Shown here: one piece after another, positions 1 to 15,069 of the stretch
How positions within the stretch are numbered: position 1 is the stretch's first letter
Layout of the letters: every line of letters starts with the position of its first letter
Assembly: GCA_051294375.1 (NCBI GenBank)
Contig: JBJCIZ010000028.1
Span: 1,032,100-1,096,099, forward strand
Source: Paraspadella gotoi
Lineage: Eukaryota > Chaetognatha
Length of the DNA stretch: 64,000 bases
Direction: 5' to 3'
Program-made: the position numbers and the translations under genes
Notes under the pieces: generated by a model
The model's database searches: none
Seen by the model: the letters and a program-made list of their open reading frames with translations, nothing else
Told to the model about the DNA's origin: nothing

Positions 1-3388
<3,388 letters not shown>

Positions 3389-3755
3389 CTGCCACCTGGG
3401 GGTCGTTTCGACGCTGGGAAGTGATCGGATTATCACTTACCGCCTCAGTGACACTCATCGGTTTATTACTTACCGCCTCGGTGACACTCATCAAAGAAAA
3501 TGTAGTCCTGTGCCGCCAGTCGTTTTTTGTCGTGATACGGACCAAGTGCAATTTACCAGCGGGAAAAGACAGAATTTTATAATTTATGAATCCTTTTTAC
3601 TAGTTTTGTTTCAGTTTTACGCTCGTTTTCCCCCATTTTTTTTTCTTGTGGCATTTAGGTGACAATTTACTCTAGGGGATTTGTATTTGTTGTTTAATTT
3701 TTGTTCACAATTTTTGCTTTTAGTTTTCACGTTTTTCGATATCGAGGTTAAAGAA
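3389..3755. other. TRAF7 3' UTR / intergenic spacer
   Basis: Non-coding stretch between the TRAF7 stop codon and the first ATG of the kinase gene. It begins with a short tandem repeat: a segment ending in TGACACTCATC occurs twice at about 3430-3492. No canonical AATAAA signal is seen. Confidence 0.5.
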
Positions 3756-3842
3756 ATGCCAATCAGCTCAGAACCTTGCCATCTGGCTCATCCGTCAACT
3801 CCGCCGTCCCTTCAGGATCATTGTGGTAATTGTTGAGAGAGA

Positions 3843-3892
<50 letters not shown>

Positions 3893-6092
3893 AAGAAAAT
3901 AAGAAATTTATTTTATTTCTTTTTAACTTACGGCTATTACGTATTATGGAGTATTTTTTTTTTAAAATAACTAGGAGATGCAAACAAAGTCGCCAAACCG
4001 CCCCCTCCGTTGCTCCGCCTCGACCTTAGCGTCTCAGAGTCTCGCCTCGTGGACGATGCGTTGGAGGTGGTGCTCCGCGTCCGGACTCAATGGCCTCGCG
4101 ACGCCGTCGCCTCCAAAGTCTTTACCGACGGAATCACCAACAAAATCGTCGGGTTTTGGCGTCGGGATGACGCGGCGAAGAGAGACGTCCTCCTCGTCAG
4201 GGTTTACGGGAAGGTGAGAGGGGGATGATGTATGTTTCCCAATCTCATTTACATATTGTAGTATTTTTGTTTTAAAAATTTTATCAATACCTCAATAATA
4301 TTTATTTATTTTAGAATTAGAGCATGATGTTTGTCTGAAATGCATTTAATTTTTCAGAAAACCGAGTCTTGGATCGACCGCGAGGCTGAGCAACGCAACA
4401 TGCGGTTGATGGCGTCCATCGGCTGCGCCAAACCGCTCCACGCGGTCTTCACCAACGGCATCTGCTACGGCTTCGTCGAAGGGGAGGTGCTCACCATTGA
4501 GACGGTCAAGGATCCGCTCGTTAATCGGCTCGTCGCCAAGGAGATGGTCCGCATTCACGCCCTCAAGCCCGAGAGTTAGTTTTGCCTTTTTCTTTCGTTT
4601 TATTTTTTTTTTTTTAATATTTTATTTTGGGGTTTTCTTTTCATTTATCTTTTTTTCTTTTCTTTTCTTTGTTTTCTTTTCTCTTCTCTTTTTTATTTTC
4701 TCTTTGTTTTCTCTCCGTTTTCTTTTCTCTCTCTTCTTTGTTTTTTACTTTTATATTTTCTCCTCTCCCACACTGATTCCACTCCCTCCCATTACTCTTT
4801 CCCCCCTTCTCCCCCCCTCTCCTTCCAGAAGGCCTGGGTCCCACCCTCTGGCCCACCCTCCGCAAACTCCTCTCCCTCCTCCCTGCCTCGCTCGACGATC
4901 CGGCGGAGGAGGCTCGCTTGAGGGCGTCGGTGCCGTCGACGACGCAGTTGAGCCTGGAGGCGGAGAAGTTGGAGCGGCTCGTCGGGGAGAAGGGAAACTC
5001 GCCCCTCGTCTTTTGTCACAACGATCTTCTGGTCGGGAACATCGTGTGGAACAAGTAAAAAAAGGGAAAGCATCTCCGTCAAAAAGATGCCAATTTCATT
5101 GCCAAATTAATTTAATCCAAGTTATATCGAGCCATCGTTTTAACCCGTCTTTTTTTTTTATCGAATGATAAAATTCATCAATCATTTTAATAAATGAATC
5201 GTTGAATTAATCATTGAAAACCTCTGCCTCGCAGAGAAGAGAATCGCACCTACTTCATCGACTTCGAATACGGAGGCTTCAATTATCTCGCCTACGACAT
5301 CGCGGATCATTTCGCCGAACACACGGGTCTCCGAAGACGGATAGTTATTATTATCGATTGAGAAAAGGTGGATTATGATAATTCATTTTCTTTTGGTCAT
5401 TCCAGGCGTGGACGCCAAACTGGACCACCGGTTGTACCCGGACAAATCCTACCAGACTCGGTGGCTCCGCGATTATCTTCGCTTCTCGAAGGCGCGAGAG
5501 AAGGGCGTCGACGACGACGACGCCGCCGTCGATGGGATCCACGTTACAGAGGAAGAGGTGGAGGCGCTCTATACGCAGGTCAATGAATGTATTCTGTATG
5601 AATGTATTGAATGTATTCTGTATGAATGTATTGTGTCTTAAAAATTGGGAAGTCACAGTCGTCATCGGCCCATCTTCTCTCTTAAATCATCAAAAATATA
5701 CATTAGGGTGAATGAATAGAAAATAGAAAATAGAAAATTTTAAGAATGAATGGAGGAGTGGATAAATAAAAGTTATCTTACTTAATGAGATTTGATAAAG
5801 TATGAAAGAGGAACGACTTAGGTTTTTCGATCCTATTCACAAAATAACGATTTTATTAAAAACAATATATTACCTACTAAGCTTGTTTTTTTTATGAAAA
5901 CTTTTTCAAATTTTTCTATTTCCCGTTCTTTTGTTACAGGTCCAGATGTTCGCGGCCGTTTCCGACTTCCTCTGGGCCGTGTGGTCGATCCTTCAGGCCA
6001 AACATTCCTCAATCGATTTTGACTTTGTTCAGTACGCCCTCTCAAAGTACAGCGGATACGTTGAAAAAATGGAGAAGGTCGTCCAAAACTGA
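3756..6092 (+). CDS. Ethanolamine kinase
   Basis: Seven exons join in phase: 3756-3825, 3975-4213, 4358-4574, 4829-5054, 5235-5326, 5406-5578 and 5940-6092, coding for about 389 residues, normal for the family. The enzyme phosphorylates ethanolamine with ATP, the first step of the CDP-ethanolamine route to phosphatidylethanolamine. Diagnostic features are FTDGITNKIVGFW (ATP loop), the Brenner motif with catalytic Asp in FCHNDLLVGNIVW, and the choline/ethanolamine kinase motif FIDFEYGGFNYLAYDIADHF. Closest match by eye is ETNK1/2 rather than choline kinase, for example VFTDGITNK and the C-terminal WAVWSILQAKHSSIDFDF. The start ATG at 3756 was chosen because its exon splices in phase over a (GA)n-containing intron; this first exon is less conserved, so the start is moderately sure. 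No frame breaks. Confidence 0.93.
3834..3888. repeat. (GA)n microsatellite in ethanolamine kinase intron 1
   Basis: A GA dinucleotide tract of about 55 bp begins a few bases after the donor of the first coding exon. Open frames through it are not genes. Confidence 0.95.
4238..4266 (+). promoter_or_regulatory. Intronic octamer-type motif, copy c
   Basis: ATCTCATTTACATATTGTAG lies 24 bases after the donor of ethanolamine kinase exon 2. It differs from copy a by one base inside the octamer. It belongs to the same recurrent intronic motif set; function unknown. Confidence 0.3.
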
Positions 6093-6664
6093 TCCTCAAA
6101 AATGACCCCAAAAACTTGGGTCAATCGCAAATAAGCTTAAAATTAAGTTAAATATTTGTCGAAACGTGAATTTATACCTTTATGTTTTTGGGTTATGTTA
6201 TTTATGTATTATAGTCGGCGGTGTGATTCGTAGCTTTAACATCTCTGTGATTTAAAAAAAAAAATTGTGAACGCCTATCCTAGTTCCTGTAGGGTTTTTA
6301 CACTGACTACTACTATTTTTGCTTTCTACAATTCATGCGAACTAATTTCTAGAATATTTGATAAATTTCAGGAATTGTCCGCCAAGGACCGGGCGTTTAG
6401 ATGTCACTAATCAAAATTGACTTTACGATAATTAATAATTTGCTTATGACTAGTCTTTCGGTTTTTACCAATTCAATTTTTTTTATTTACTCTCAAGCGG
6501 CTACTCGTACTTCTTTACAGTTTTGTAACTTTTTAAATTTATAATTTTTTTTTTTAGCCGAATTCCTAAAAATACCGCTTGGGTCGCGATAAATCATAAA
6601 CAAAAGCGCATTTTCGATCACGAACAGAAAAAAAAAATAAACAAAAGATAAAGCGGAAGAAAAG
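6093..6664. other. Intergenic spacer before ERH
   Basis: AT-rich non-coding DNA of about 570 bp between the kinase stop and the ERH start codon. It presumably holds the kinase 3' UTR and the ERH promoter. No TATA box, repeat or additional exon could be recognised. Confidence 0.5.
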
Positions 6665-7258
6665 ATGGCGCACACGATCCTTTTAGTTCAGCCGTCGAAG
6701 AAGCCAGAGTCGCGGACGTACAGCGACTTCGAATCCGTCAACGAATGCATGGAAGGAGTCTGCAAAGTATTATGATTAATATTTTATTCCATTTGATTGT
6801 TACCGCTTAATCATAAGGTCTTCGTTCATCTTAAGATCTTCGAGGAACATCTGAAGCGGCTAAACCCCAACAGTCCCTCCATCACCTACGACATCAGTCA
6901 ACTCTTCGATTTTATCGATCAGGTTCTGTGGGGTTTGAATCTCAGGATCTGAAATTTGGCTGGGATTATCTATAATGTATTTTACTACATTATTATCTTG
7001 TTGTCTGATCCGTTACGAATTCTTTTTTGTTGCTTCACCCTTCAATTTTGAAGGATTTGGTAAAGCGACCGTTTCTAAATCTAAATCTCCCATGCTTCAA
7101 TATGCAAATTATATTATAAGTCATCTTTTCCATGACCGCAGTTGGCCGACTTGAGTTGCCTCGTCTTTCAAAAAGCGACGGGCACTTACGCTCCTTACGA
7201 CAAAGACTGGATCAAGGAAAAGATTTACGTTCTGCTTCGGAAACAAGCGGGCAAATGA
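6665..7258 (+). CDS. ERH: Enhancer of rudimentary homolog
   Basis: Three exons, 6665-6766, 6836-6922 and 7142-7258, encode 101 residues, close to the 104 of the human protein. The family is almost invariant. The reading [19 protein letters not shown], then [31 protein letters not shown] and [20 protein letters not shown] matches ERH throughout. ERH is a small dimeric nuclear protein that acts as an adaptor in mRNA splicing, transcription and small-RNA or microRNA processing complexes. The ATG gives the canonical N-terminus and all splice sites are GT-AG in phase. The gene is intact and is the most certain call in the window. Confidence 0.98.
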
Positions 7259-8220
7259 ACTCTCTCCCTCTCTCTACGTTGACTGTCGAGAGTGAGAGCG
7301 AGACGATGGTGGATGAAAGAAGACGGGAGAGGGAGACGGTTTTGGGAACGGAAGACGGGCGACCTTGGAAACACGTTCTCTCTTCTCTCTATTTTGCCCG
7401 CTCTACCCCGTAGGAAAAGCCTGATATAACACTCTCTCTCTCTCTCTCTTTCTCTCGGCCTTTACATTTTCATGAAAGTTTTTTTTTTCTTTCCCCCGTT
7501 AACCCATTACTAACTTTTTTTCTCCATCCCCTTCACACACAAAAAAAAACAAACAAAAAAAAAAAAAACGATTCACTCATTTTTAATTTGAATTCCTTCA
7601 AATTTCGTCTTTAGATTTTCTTTATTGGAGATTTTTCTTTTTTTTTTCTCGCTGATGTTAGTTAGACGCCGACGATGATGATGATGACCTGAGATTTTAC
7701 GTTTCGTTATTTTCTTTTCAGTTTGTCAAGGACTCGAGGTATTTCCAGTTTGCTCCCGGGAGAATTAAATAATTATGGAAGGCCTTTCTCGTTGTTAAAT
7801 ACAGAATTTTATCTTTACTTTGAATCCGAAAGCAAAATTTATTCGAGACTGGAAGGCGGTTATTAATTACGTATTATTTGTAAAAAAAAAAACCTTCTCT
7901 ACCCAACCCCATCGTAGAATTTAAAAAAAAACCATCGCGTCTCGTCGTTTTTTTAAAACGTCATTTCCAAATTGTCATCGCTTTCAATTTTCAGCCTTTT
8001 ATAAAATCGCCCGAAGGGGGGAAAACAAAAAAATCAAAACATTTTTTAAATTTTTAATGTTAAATGAATTTTTAATTCGCGCCCGACCGGTTGTAAAAAA
8101 AAAAACATGCACGCGTCCTCTTGACGACGAAATCGCGAGTCCATAGTCTTAAATTACCCTTAAATTAACCGACTTCCTCACACACACACACAAACACGCA
8201 ACTCTCTCTCTCTCTCCCCG
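7259..8220. other. ERH 3' UTR and intergenic spacer
   Basis: Almost 1 kb without a gene. It holds Ser/Arg-rich spurious frames just after the ERH stop, a short CT tract at 7433-7457, several poly-A/poly-T runs and a CA-rich run at about 8178-8197 close to the RDH-A start. No exon or RNA gene was recognised. Confidence 0.5.
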
Positions 8221-10364
8221 ATGGGTCGACTCATCTTCTACGCCTACGGCACGCCCATCGCCCTCGCCCTCGCGCTCAAGTTCCTCCACGTCGTCTTCCT
8301 CTCGGGCGGAGTTTGCGAGAGCGACGTCAGATTGGACGGCAAGGTCGCCGTCGTCACCGGCGCCAATACGGGTGCGCGTTGTTGTTGTTGTTGTTTCCTT
8401 CGTTCCTATCGTCCATTTTATGGTTTTGTTAGTTTGTTTCCTTTTTTTTGATATAATTCTTTTCTTCGATATGTCAGTGTTGTTTTTTTTTTTCGTCTTC
8501 TTGTTTTATTTCGTTTTGTTTCGTTTCGTTTCTCGTTTCGCTATTTTAATTTGGTATTGATTTGTTTGTTATTTAGGCCTAGGACTGCGCGACTAGTAGA
8601 AGTGAAATGACAGTGAAGTGAAGTAAGAGTGTTGTGAAAGATGTGTGAGTGATTAGTAAAAGTGAGTGAGAGTGAAATGATTATTAATGATAAGATGATA
8701 AAGAAAAAGTGAATTAAAAAAAGTGAAAGTGATGTCATTTTCCACCCCCTTATTTTCCGCCTTCAGGCATCGGCCGCGAGACGGCGCTGGACTTTGCCCG
8801 GCGCGGCGCCCGCGTCTACCTGGCGTCGCGGAGCGAAGAGCGGACGGCGCCGGTGGTGGAGATGATCCGAAGCGCCACCGGAAACGAGGACGTCCATTTT
8901 AAGAGACTCGATCTTGCGAGGATCTCTTCCATTACAGCCTTTGCCGAGGACTTCGTCGACGAGGAGGAGGTTTGGATTTCCTTTAATATCATTTGCATAT
9001 TGTAGTAACAGTATCTCTTATATTTTATTTGTTGTGTTACGTGAAATTGAGTTGAGAACATTCAACTCTATACATGAATTTGTATCTGTATTTCATGAAT
9101 CCAACTCATTATGTAATTCTAACTGTTAATTTCCTTTTTAATTTTCCTCCCCAATTTAGCGCCTTGACATTTTGGTAAACAACGCGGGACTGATTTCTCA
9201 AAGTCGCGATAAAACCGACGACGGTTTCGAGGTCCACATGGGCGTCAATCACTTGGGGCCTTTCCTGCTCACCAATCTTCTTTTAGGCAAGGCCGTGAAT
9301 CTTCGAAAGTTTCGTGACTCTTGTGAATCGTTCACCAACCCCCTCCTCCTTCAGATCTCCTCAAACAATCGGGCCCCGGCGCCCGCGTGGTGACCGTCGC
9401 AGCCAAGGCGGGCCTCCTCATCGGCGAGATCGATTTGGACGACCTCATGAACGAGAAGGACCAATCCAGGCCCTGGATTACCTCTTGGGAAGCCTTCAGG
9501 AGATACTCTCACTCCAAGCTGGCCAACATTTTGTTTTCCAAGGAATTGGCCAAGCGGCTGGCGGGGACTGGGGTCACCACTTACTCGTTGCATCCGGGTA
9601 AGGAGGTGTGGGTGAGATATTGTTGAAAACTTACTGAATCGATTTGGTAAGTTAATTTAGGTTGTGAAAAAGAAAGTTATAGTTAAAGATTAAAAGGAGA
9701 ATGCGCGAAGTAGTTGGAAAGCAAGCCCAGTTAGACAGGCTCTCCATTAATTCCCCTTTCCTTTTCCTTTCATCACCAGGGGTGATCCAGACGGAGATCG
9801 GCGCGCGAGTTCCAGGGCACCATGAGCTACTTCATGCACATGTGGCCGATCTCCTATTTGTTCAAGACGCCAGACGAAGGAGCACAGACCCAGATTTGCT
9901 GCGCCGTCGATCCGGCGCTGGCGAGAGAGACGGGGTTGTATTACTCGGATTGCGGGGTAAGTTTATGGGCGTGGGATTGAATTGAAAGGAGAATTAATCG
10001 GATATTTATTTTCAAATGAAATCCAATATGATAAAATAAGCTCATATGAGATCCCATGGGTTCAAATGAGATCAAATTTAAACAAATGAGATGGAATGTG
10101 TTTCAAATGGGATAAAATTGTTATCAAATACAGATCACAAGAGATCAAATATATGTGGTCAAATGTGATAAAAAGAAGATAAAATGTGTTTGGATTATAT
10201 ATCAAATGAGAGCCAATTGTGACAAAGTATGATGGAAATAAGATTATTTCCTATCAGGTGACGACGCCGAACCATCCTCAAGTCGGCGACGACGCTCTCT
10301 CCGCCGCCTTTGGGAAAAGAGCGAGAGACTCGTCGGTCTGAAGAAAGATGAAGGAAGTAGATGA
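8221..10364 (+). CDS. Retinol dehydrogenase-like SDR, paralog A (last two exons frame-damaged in this copy)
   Basis: Exons 8221-8371, 8767-8969, 9160-9286, 9355-9597, 9780-9956 and 10258-10364. The protein is a short-chain dehydrogenase/reductase of the RDH11-14 type, acting on retinoids or other lipids with NADP(H) at the ER or mitochondrial membrane. An N-terminal signal anchor (residues 1-30) precedes the cofactor motif TGANTGIG; later come NNAG and the active-site YSHSK. The catalytic Ser position reads Ala (VTVAAKAG). Intron 3 has a GC donor (TTAG/GCAAGG). Exon 5 carries one extra base near 9802 and exon 6 lacks one near 10308, so the last 90 residues leave frame. The repeat of both exons at 11770-12356 is intact, giving about 335 residues, so these are probably consensus errors. 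Confidence 0.85.
8984..9009 (+). promoter_or_regulatory. Intronic octamer-type motif, copy e
   Basis: ATCATTTGCATATTGTAGTA lies 15 bases after the donor of RDH-A exon 2. It contains the octamer ATTTGCAT followed by ATTGTAGTA, as in copy c. Function is inferred only from recurrence. Confidence 0.35.
10010..10240. repeat. Degenerate minisatellite in RDH-A last intron
   Basis: The intron is built from imperfect copies of an element like AAATGAGATCAAATTT, repeated roughly a dozen times with spacing of 15-25 bases. The second copy of the segment (12000-12225) has the same array. It lies between the exon encoding the C-terminal Cys region and the final exon. Confidence 0.6.
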
Positions 10365-10562
10365 GACGTCGTCCCTCACTTTTTCCCCCCTACGCCCCCC
10401 TCGATTTTATTCGCCCCCCAAAAGGTTTTTTTTTTTTCATTTATGACCATTATTAAAAAGATTACGGTCCCCCCCTTGTGGGGAGATTATTCCTTCGTTT
10501 TAGGATGTTAATCCATTAAGCCAAACTTCTTTAATCGACATCTCTTCGTGCCAGTCATTCGC

Positions 10563-10571
10563 ATTTGTGTC

Positions 10572-10655
<84 letters not shown>
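10563..10655. repeat. (CT)n microsatellite downstream of RDH-A
   Basis: A CT dinucleotide tract of about 90 bp in the spacer after RDH-A. The matching tract in the second copy lies at 12563-12650 and differs in length and interruptions. Confidence 0.95.
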
Positions 10656-10658
<3 letters not shown>

Positions 10659-11190
10659 CAAATCTGTGATTAAAAATTCCATTAATTTTTCTTTTTCGCG
10701 CGCGATTCCATGTTTTTAAGTTCCATTCGTCGCGCAGTTTTTTTTATTAAGTCGGGCGCTTCTCTCGTCGTCGTTGTTGTTGTTGTTGGGGCTTAAAAAT
10801 GTTTTGATTGGCGGAGTAAGATTTGAAACCATTTTCATCCGGGGGGTGTTTTTGTGATAATTTTTAAAAAAAGATGCATTTTGTTTTTTTAAACAGAGCT
10901 TCTCTCTAAAATTTTGCTTCAAGAAACCATTATTTTTACGAAATAGCGTGGTTTATTACGCAGATATCGGAGTTCTCGTGAAAAAGAAAATATAAAAAAA
11001 AACTCTTAATAAAGACAACTGTTCATATTCCATAGTTCACTCTGGTATTTTTTTAAATATTTGTTATTTTGTTTATTTTGGGAAAGAAAATGCGAGACTA
11101 TCGATATGAAAGACTCTCTGGGTTAAAAAGGTCACTCTCTAATCCTAAACGAAAAAAGAAAAATCAAAACAAGAAAACAAACGGAAAACA

Positions 11191-11575
11191 ATGTCCCGTT
11201 TGTTTTTCTTGGCCTTTGTTCTTCCTCTATTCGTCACTTTGTCTCTCAAGATCCTCAACGTCGTCTACTTCTCCGGCGGAGTTTGTCGCAGCGACGTCAA
11301 GCTGACGGGAAGGTGGCAATCGTCACCGGAGCCAATAGTGGTAAGATTGAGTGATTGATTTACTCTTAATCTTTCTTTCTTGTTGGGTAATTGATGATTG
11401 ATTGATTTCTTTCTGTTCCGGATTAATTTATATATTTAAGGATGATTTTTTTTCATTGCTACTTTTCATTCTTTAACTGAACCCCACCTCACTCTCCAGG
11501 CATCGGCCGCGAGACGCGTTGGACTTTGCGGCGCGCGGCGCCCGCGTCTACCTGGCGTCGCGGAGCGAAGAGGTG
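11191..11575 (+). pseudogene. Truncated, frame-damaged duplicate of the RDH-C 5' end
   Basis: It repeats RDH-C exon 1 ([20 protein letters not shown]) and the first 70 bases of exon 2, then ends at the N gap. Compared with 13185 onward, exon 1 lacks one A near 11306 and exon 2 carries several indels. It is most simply an unpolished contig end rather than a real pseudogene. Confidence 0.75.
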
Positions 11576-11600
11576 NNNNNNNNNNNNNNNNNNNNNNNNN
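11576..11600. other. Assembly gap (25 N)
   Basis: A run of 25 N between the two copies of the 2 kb segment. The flanks overlap in content, so the true gap is probably negative. Confidence 0.99.
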
Positions 11601-11769
11601 GAGATATTGTTGAAAACTTACTGAATCGATTTGGTAAGTTAATTTAGGTTGTGAAAAAGAAAGTTATAGTTAAAGATTAAAAGGAGAATGCGCGAAGTAG
11701 TTGGAAAGCAAGCCCAGGTTAGACAGGCTCTCCCATTAATTCCCCCTTTCCTTTTCCTTTCATCACCAG

Positions 11770-12356
11770 GGGTGATCCAGACGGAGATCGGGCGCGAGTT
11801 CCAGGGCACCATGAGCTACTTCATGCACATGTGGCCGATCTCCTATTTGTTCAAGACGCCAGACGAAGGAGCACAGACCCAGATTTGCTGCGCCGTCGAT
11901 CCGGCGCTGGCGAGAGAGACGGGGTTGTATTACTCGGATTGCGGGGTAAGTTTATGGGCGTGGGATTGAATTGAAAGGAGAATTAATCGGATATTCATTT
12001 TCAAATGAAATGCCAATATGATAAAATAAGCTCTTATGAGATCCCATGGGTTCAAATGAGATCAAATTTAAACAAATGAGATGGAATGTGTTCAAATGGG
12101 ATAAAATTGATATCAAATACGATCACAATGAGATCAAATATGAATGTGGTCAGATGTGATAAAAGGAGATAAAATGTGTTTGGATTATATATCAAATGAT
12201 AGCCAATTGTGACAAAATATGATCGAAATAAGATTATTTCCCCATCAGGTGACGACGCCGAACCATCCTCAAGTCGGCGACGACGCTCTCTCCGCCGCCC
12301 TTTGGGAAAAGAGCGAGAGACTCGTCGGTCTGAAGAAAGATGAAGGAAGTAGATGA
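11770..12356 (+). CDS. RDH-A exons 5 and 6, intact duplicate
   Basis: Exons 11770-11945 and 12249-12356. Joined in phase to the four RDH-A exons ending at 9597, they complete a normal SDR C-terminus: residues VIQTEIGREF, then the [20 protein letters not shown] stretch typical of RDH11-14, then [11 protein letters not shown] before the TGA. There is no first half of a gene on this side of the gap, which supports a duplicated contig end and not a second gene. Confidence 0.8.
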
Positions 12357-12561
12357 GACGTCGTCCCTCACTTTTTCCCCCCTACCGCCCCCCTCGATTT
12401 TATTCGCCCCCCAAAATTGTTTTTTTTTTTCATTTATGACCATTATTAAAAAGATTACGGTCCCCCCCTTGTGGGGAGATTATTCCTTCGTTTTAGGATT
12501 GGTTAATCCATTAAGCCAAACTTCTTTAATCGACATCTCTTCGTGCCAGTCATTCGCATTT

Positions 12562-12645
<84 letters not shown>

Positions 12646-13000
12646 CTCGCCTCAAATCTGTGATTAAAAATTCCATTACTTTTTCTTTTTCGCGCGCGAT
12701 TCCATGTTTTTAAGTTCCATTCGTCGCGCAGTTTTTTTATTAAGTCGGGCGCTTCTCTCGTCGTCGTTGTTGTTGTTGTTGGCGCTAAATTGTTTGATTG
12801 CGGAGTAAGATTTGAAAACCATTTTCATCCGGGGGGGTGTTTTTGTGATAATTTTTAAAAAAAGATGCATTTTGTTTTTTAAAACAGAGCTTTCTCTCTA
12901 AAATTTGCTTCAAGAAACCATTATTTTTACGAAAATAGGCGTGGTTTATTACGCAGATATCGGAGTTCTCGTGAAAAAGAAAATAAAAAAAAAACTTCTT

Positions 13001-13006
13001 AATAAA
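13001..13006 (+). terminator. Poly(A) signal candidate for RDH-A
   Basis: AATAAA about 650 bases after the RDH-A stop and 180 bases before the RDH-C ATG. The equivalent copy is at about 11006. It is the only canonical hexamer well placed for RDH-A. Confidence 0.4.
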
Positions 13007-13184
13007 GACAACTGTTCATATTCAATAGTTCACTCTGGTATTTTTTTAAATATTTTTTATTTTGTTTATTTTGGGAAAGAAAATCGGAGACTATCGATAT
13101 GAAAGACTCTCTGGGTTAAAAAAGGTCACTCTCTAATCCTAAACGAAAAAGAAAAAATCAAAACAAAGAAACAAACGGAAAACA

Positions 13185-15069
13185 ATGTCCCGTTTGTTTT
13201 TCTTGGCCTTTGTTCTTCCTCTATTCGTCACTTTGTCTCTCAAGATCCTCAACGTCGTCTACTTCTCCGGCGGAGTTTGTCGCAGCGACGTCAAGCTGAA
13301 CGGGAAGGTGGCAATCGTCACCGGAGCCAATAGTGGTAAGATTGAGTGATTGATTTACTCTTAATCTTTCTTTCTTGTTGGGTAATTGATTGATTGATTG
13401 ATTTCTTTCTGTTCCGGGATTAATTTATATATTTAAGGATGATTTTTTTTCATTGCTACTTTTCATTCTTTAACTGAACCCCACCTCACTCTCCAGGCAT
13501 CGGCCGCGAGACGGCGTTGGACTTTGCGCGGCGCGGCGCCCGCGTCTACCTGGCGTCGCGGAGCGAAGAGCGGACGGCGCCGGTGGTGGAGATGATCCGA
13601 AGCGCCACCGGAAACGAGGACGTCCACTTCAAGAGACTCGAGTTGGGAAGTCTCTCGTCGATCAGGCACTTCGCCGAAGACTTTTTAAAGTCTGAAGAGG
13701 TTAAAGAGGGAGATTTTTAATTTAAATATTAATAGTTTATTAATTATTATTAAGTCGTAGATGGTCTTTTATTCAATAGTAGATAAAATTGAATTCTTAA
13801 ATCTCATTTGCATATAGCAGTTTTTTAAACGACAACGAATTACTCCAGTGTTTTTATTTTAGTTTCCGATTATTCTTTTCCATAGGTTTTTTAATGATAG
13901 ATATTATTTATATTAATAACAATTAACCATAAAACTCCTATCTGACAGGTAATTTTTTTTATTTTAATTTTTTCATTTATTATTATTTTTAATCAGCGTT
14001 TGGACATCCTCGTCAACAACGCGGCCATCCTGACTCCGACCGATCAGAAAACGGAGGACGGATTCGAAATACATATGGGAGTCAATCACTTGGGTCATTT
14101 CTTGCTCACAAATCTGCTTTTGGGTCAGTCTTTGGGCCATGATATCCTTATTCAAATAACTATTTAAATAATGTATACATTAAACCCTTTAGACGTTTTA
14201 AAACGATCGGCCCCTTCTCGCGTGGTGACGGTCTCTGCCTCGGCAGGGCTCGAACTCGGCGAAATCGACGTCGTCGATCTTCTCAACGAAAAGGGCTACG
14301 ACGCCGCCTGGCTCCCAGGCGCCTGGCAGTCTTATTGGACGTCGTTCAGGCGCTCTGGCAACTCCAAACTGGCGAACATCCTCTTCTCTAAAGAGCTCGC
14401 CAGGCGGTTGAAAGGAACGGGAGTGTCCACTTACTCTTTACATCCGGGTCTGATCAAGACGGACATGGGGCGGAACATGCCGAGCATGCCGACCCTCGTC
14501 CTGCAGTCGAGGCCGTTCTCTTATTTGATCAAGACGGCGGAAGAGGGAGCGCAGACGACCATCTGTTGCGCCGTGGATGAGGAGATGGGAAAAGAGACGG
14601 GGAAGTATTATGTTGATTGCGAGGTGAGTTGCGGTGAAGGGGTAAGGAGAGGGGGGGGCATTTTTTTCCTTCTCTTTTTTCTTGTTTTTTCTTTTCTCTT
14701 GTTTTTTCTTTTTTCTTTTCTTTTCCCTTCTTTTAACTTTCTCTTTTCTTTTACTATCTCTTTTCTTTTACTCTCTCTTTTCTTCCTTTTTATTTTTTCT
14801 CTTTTTTATACTTTATCGATTTTCGGTTGACCTTTTCTCTCATTTTTTTTATTTCTTATTTCCCTATCTATTTATTTTCTTCCATAATTTTTGTTTCCCT
14901 TTTTTTCCAAGACCTTCTATTTTCACTATTACTGTAATATATTTGGTCATTTGAAATCGTTCATACATCGCTCCAGGTTTCTGACGAAACTCATCCTCAT
15001 TTAAACGACGAAAATCTTGCTCAAGTTTTTTGGGAAAAAAGCGAAAAACTCGTTGGACTTCGAACGTGA
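13185..15069 (+). CDS. Retinol dehydrogenase-like SDR, paralog C (catalytic Tyr replaced)
   Basis: Five exons, 13185-13335, 13497-13699, 13997-14123, 14193-14623 and 14977-15069, give an uninterrupted 334-residue protein. It has an N-terminal membrane anchor (about residues 3-25), the cofactor loop TGANSGIG, and an RDH11-14-type C-terminus with [20 protein letters not shown]. Key residues are altered: NNAG reads NNAA, the catalytic Ser position in [10 protein letters not shown] is Ala, and the Tyr of YxxxK is Ser ([11 protein letters not shown]). Lys remains. The frame, splice sites and codon use are good, so the gene looks maintained but may not act as a classical dehydrogenase. It lacks the intron that in A and D follows SLHP, so two exons are fused. 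Confidence 0.88.
13800..13820 (+). promoter_or_regulatory. Intronic octamer-type motif, copy f
   Basis: AATCTCATTTGCATATAGCAG lies in RDH-C intron 2, about 100 bases after the donor; the first 15 bases match copy a. It is part of the recurrent intronic set, with no demonstrated function. Confidence 0.3.

Larger units (their letters stand above)
9614..11575 (+). repeat. Duplicated 2 kb segment, copy 1 (likely assembly duplicate)
   Basis: This segment is nearly identical to 11601-13567: the same RDH-A exons 5-6, spacer, CT tract, RDH-C exon 1 and start of RDH-C exon 2. It stops at a 25-N gap and the second copy begins just after it. Differences are mostly single-base indels, and copy 1 is the one with broken reading frames. 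This is the pattern of two overlapping contig ends that were scaffolded but not merged. Confidence 0.85.
11601..13567 (+). repeat. Duplicated 2 kb segment, copy 2 (cleaner copy)
   Basis: Second copy of 9614-11575. It runs without interruption into the rest of RDH-C. Its RDH-A and RDH-C reading frames are intact, so it should be preferred when building gene models. Confidence 0.85.
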
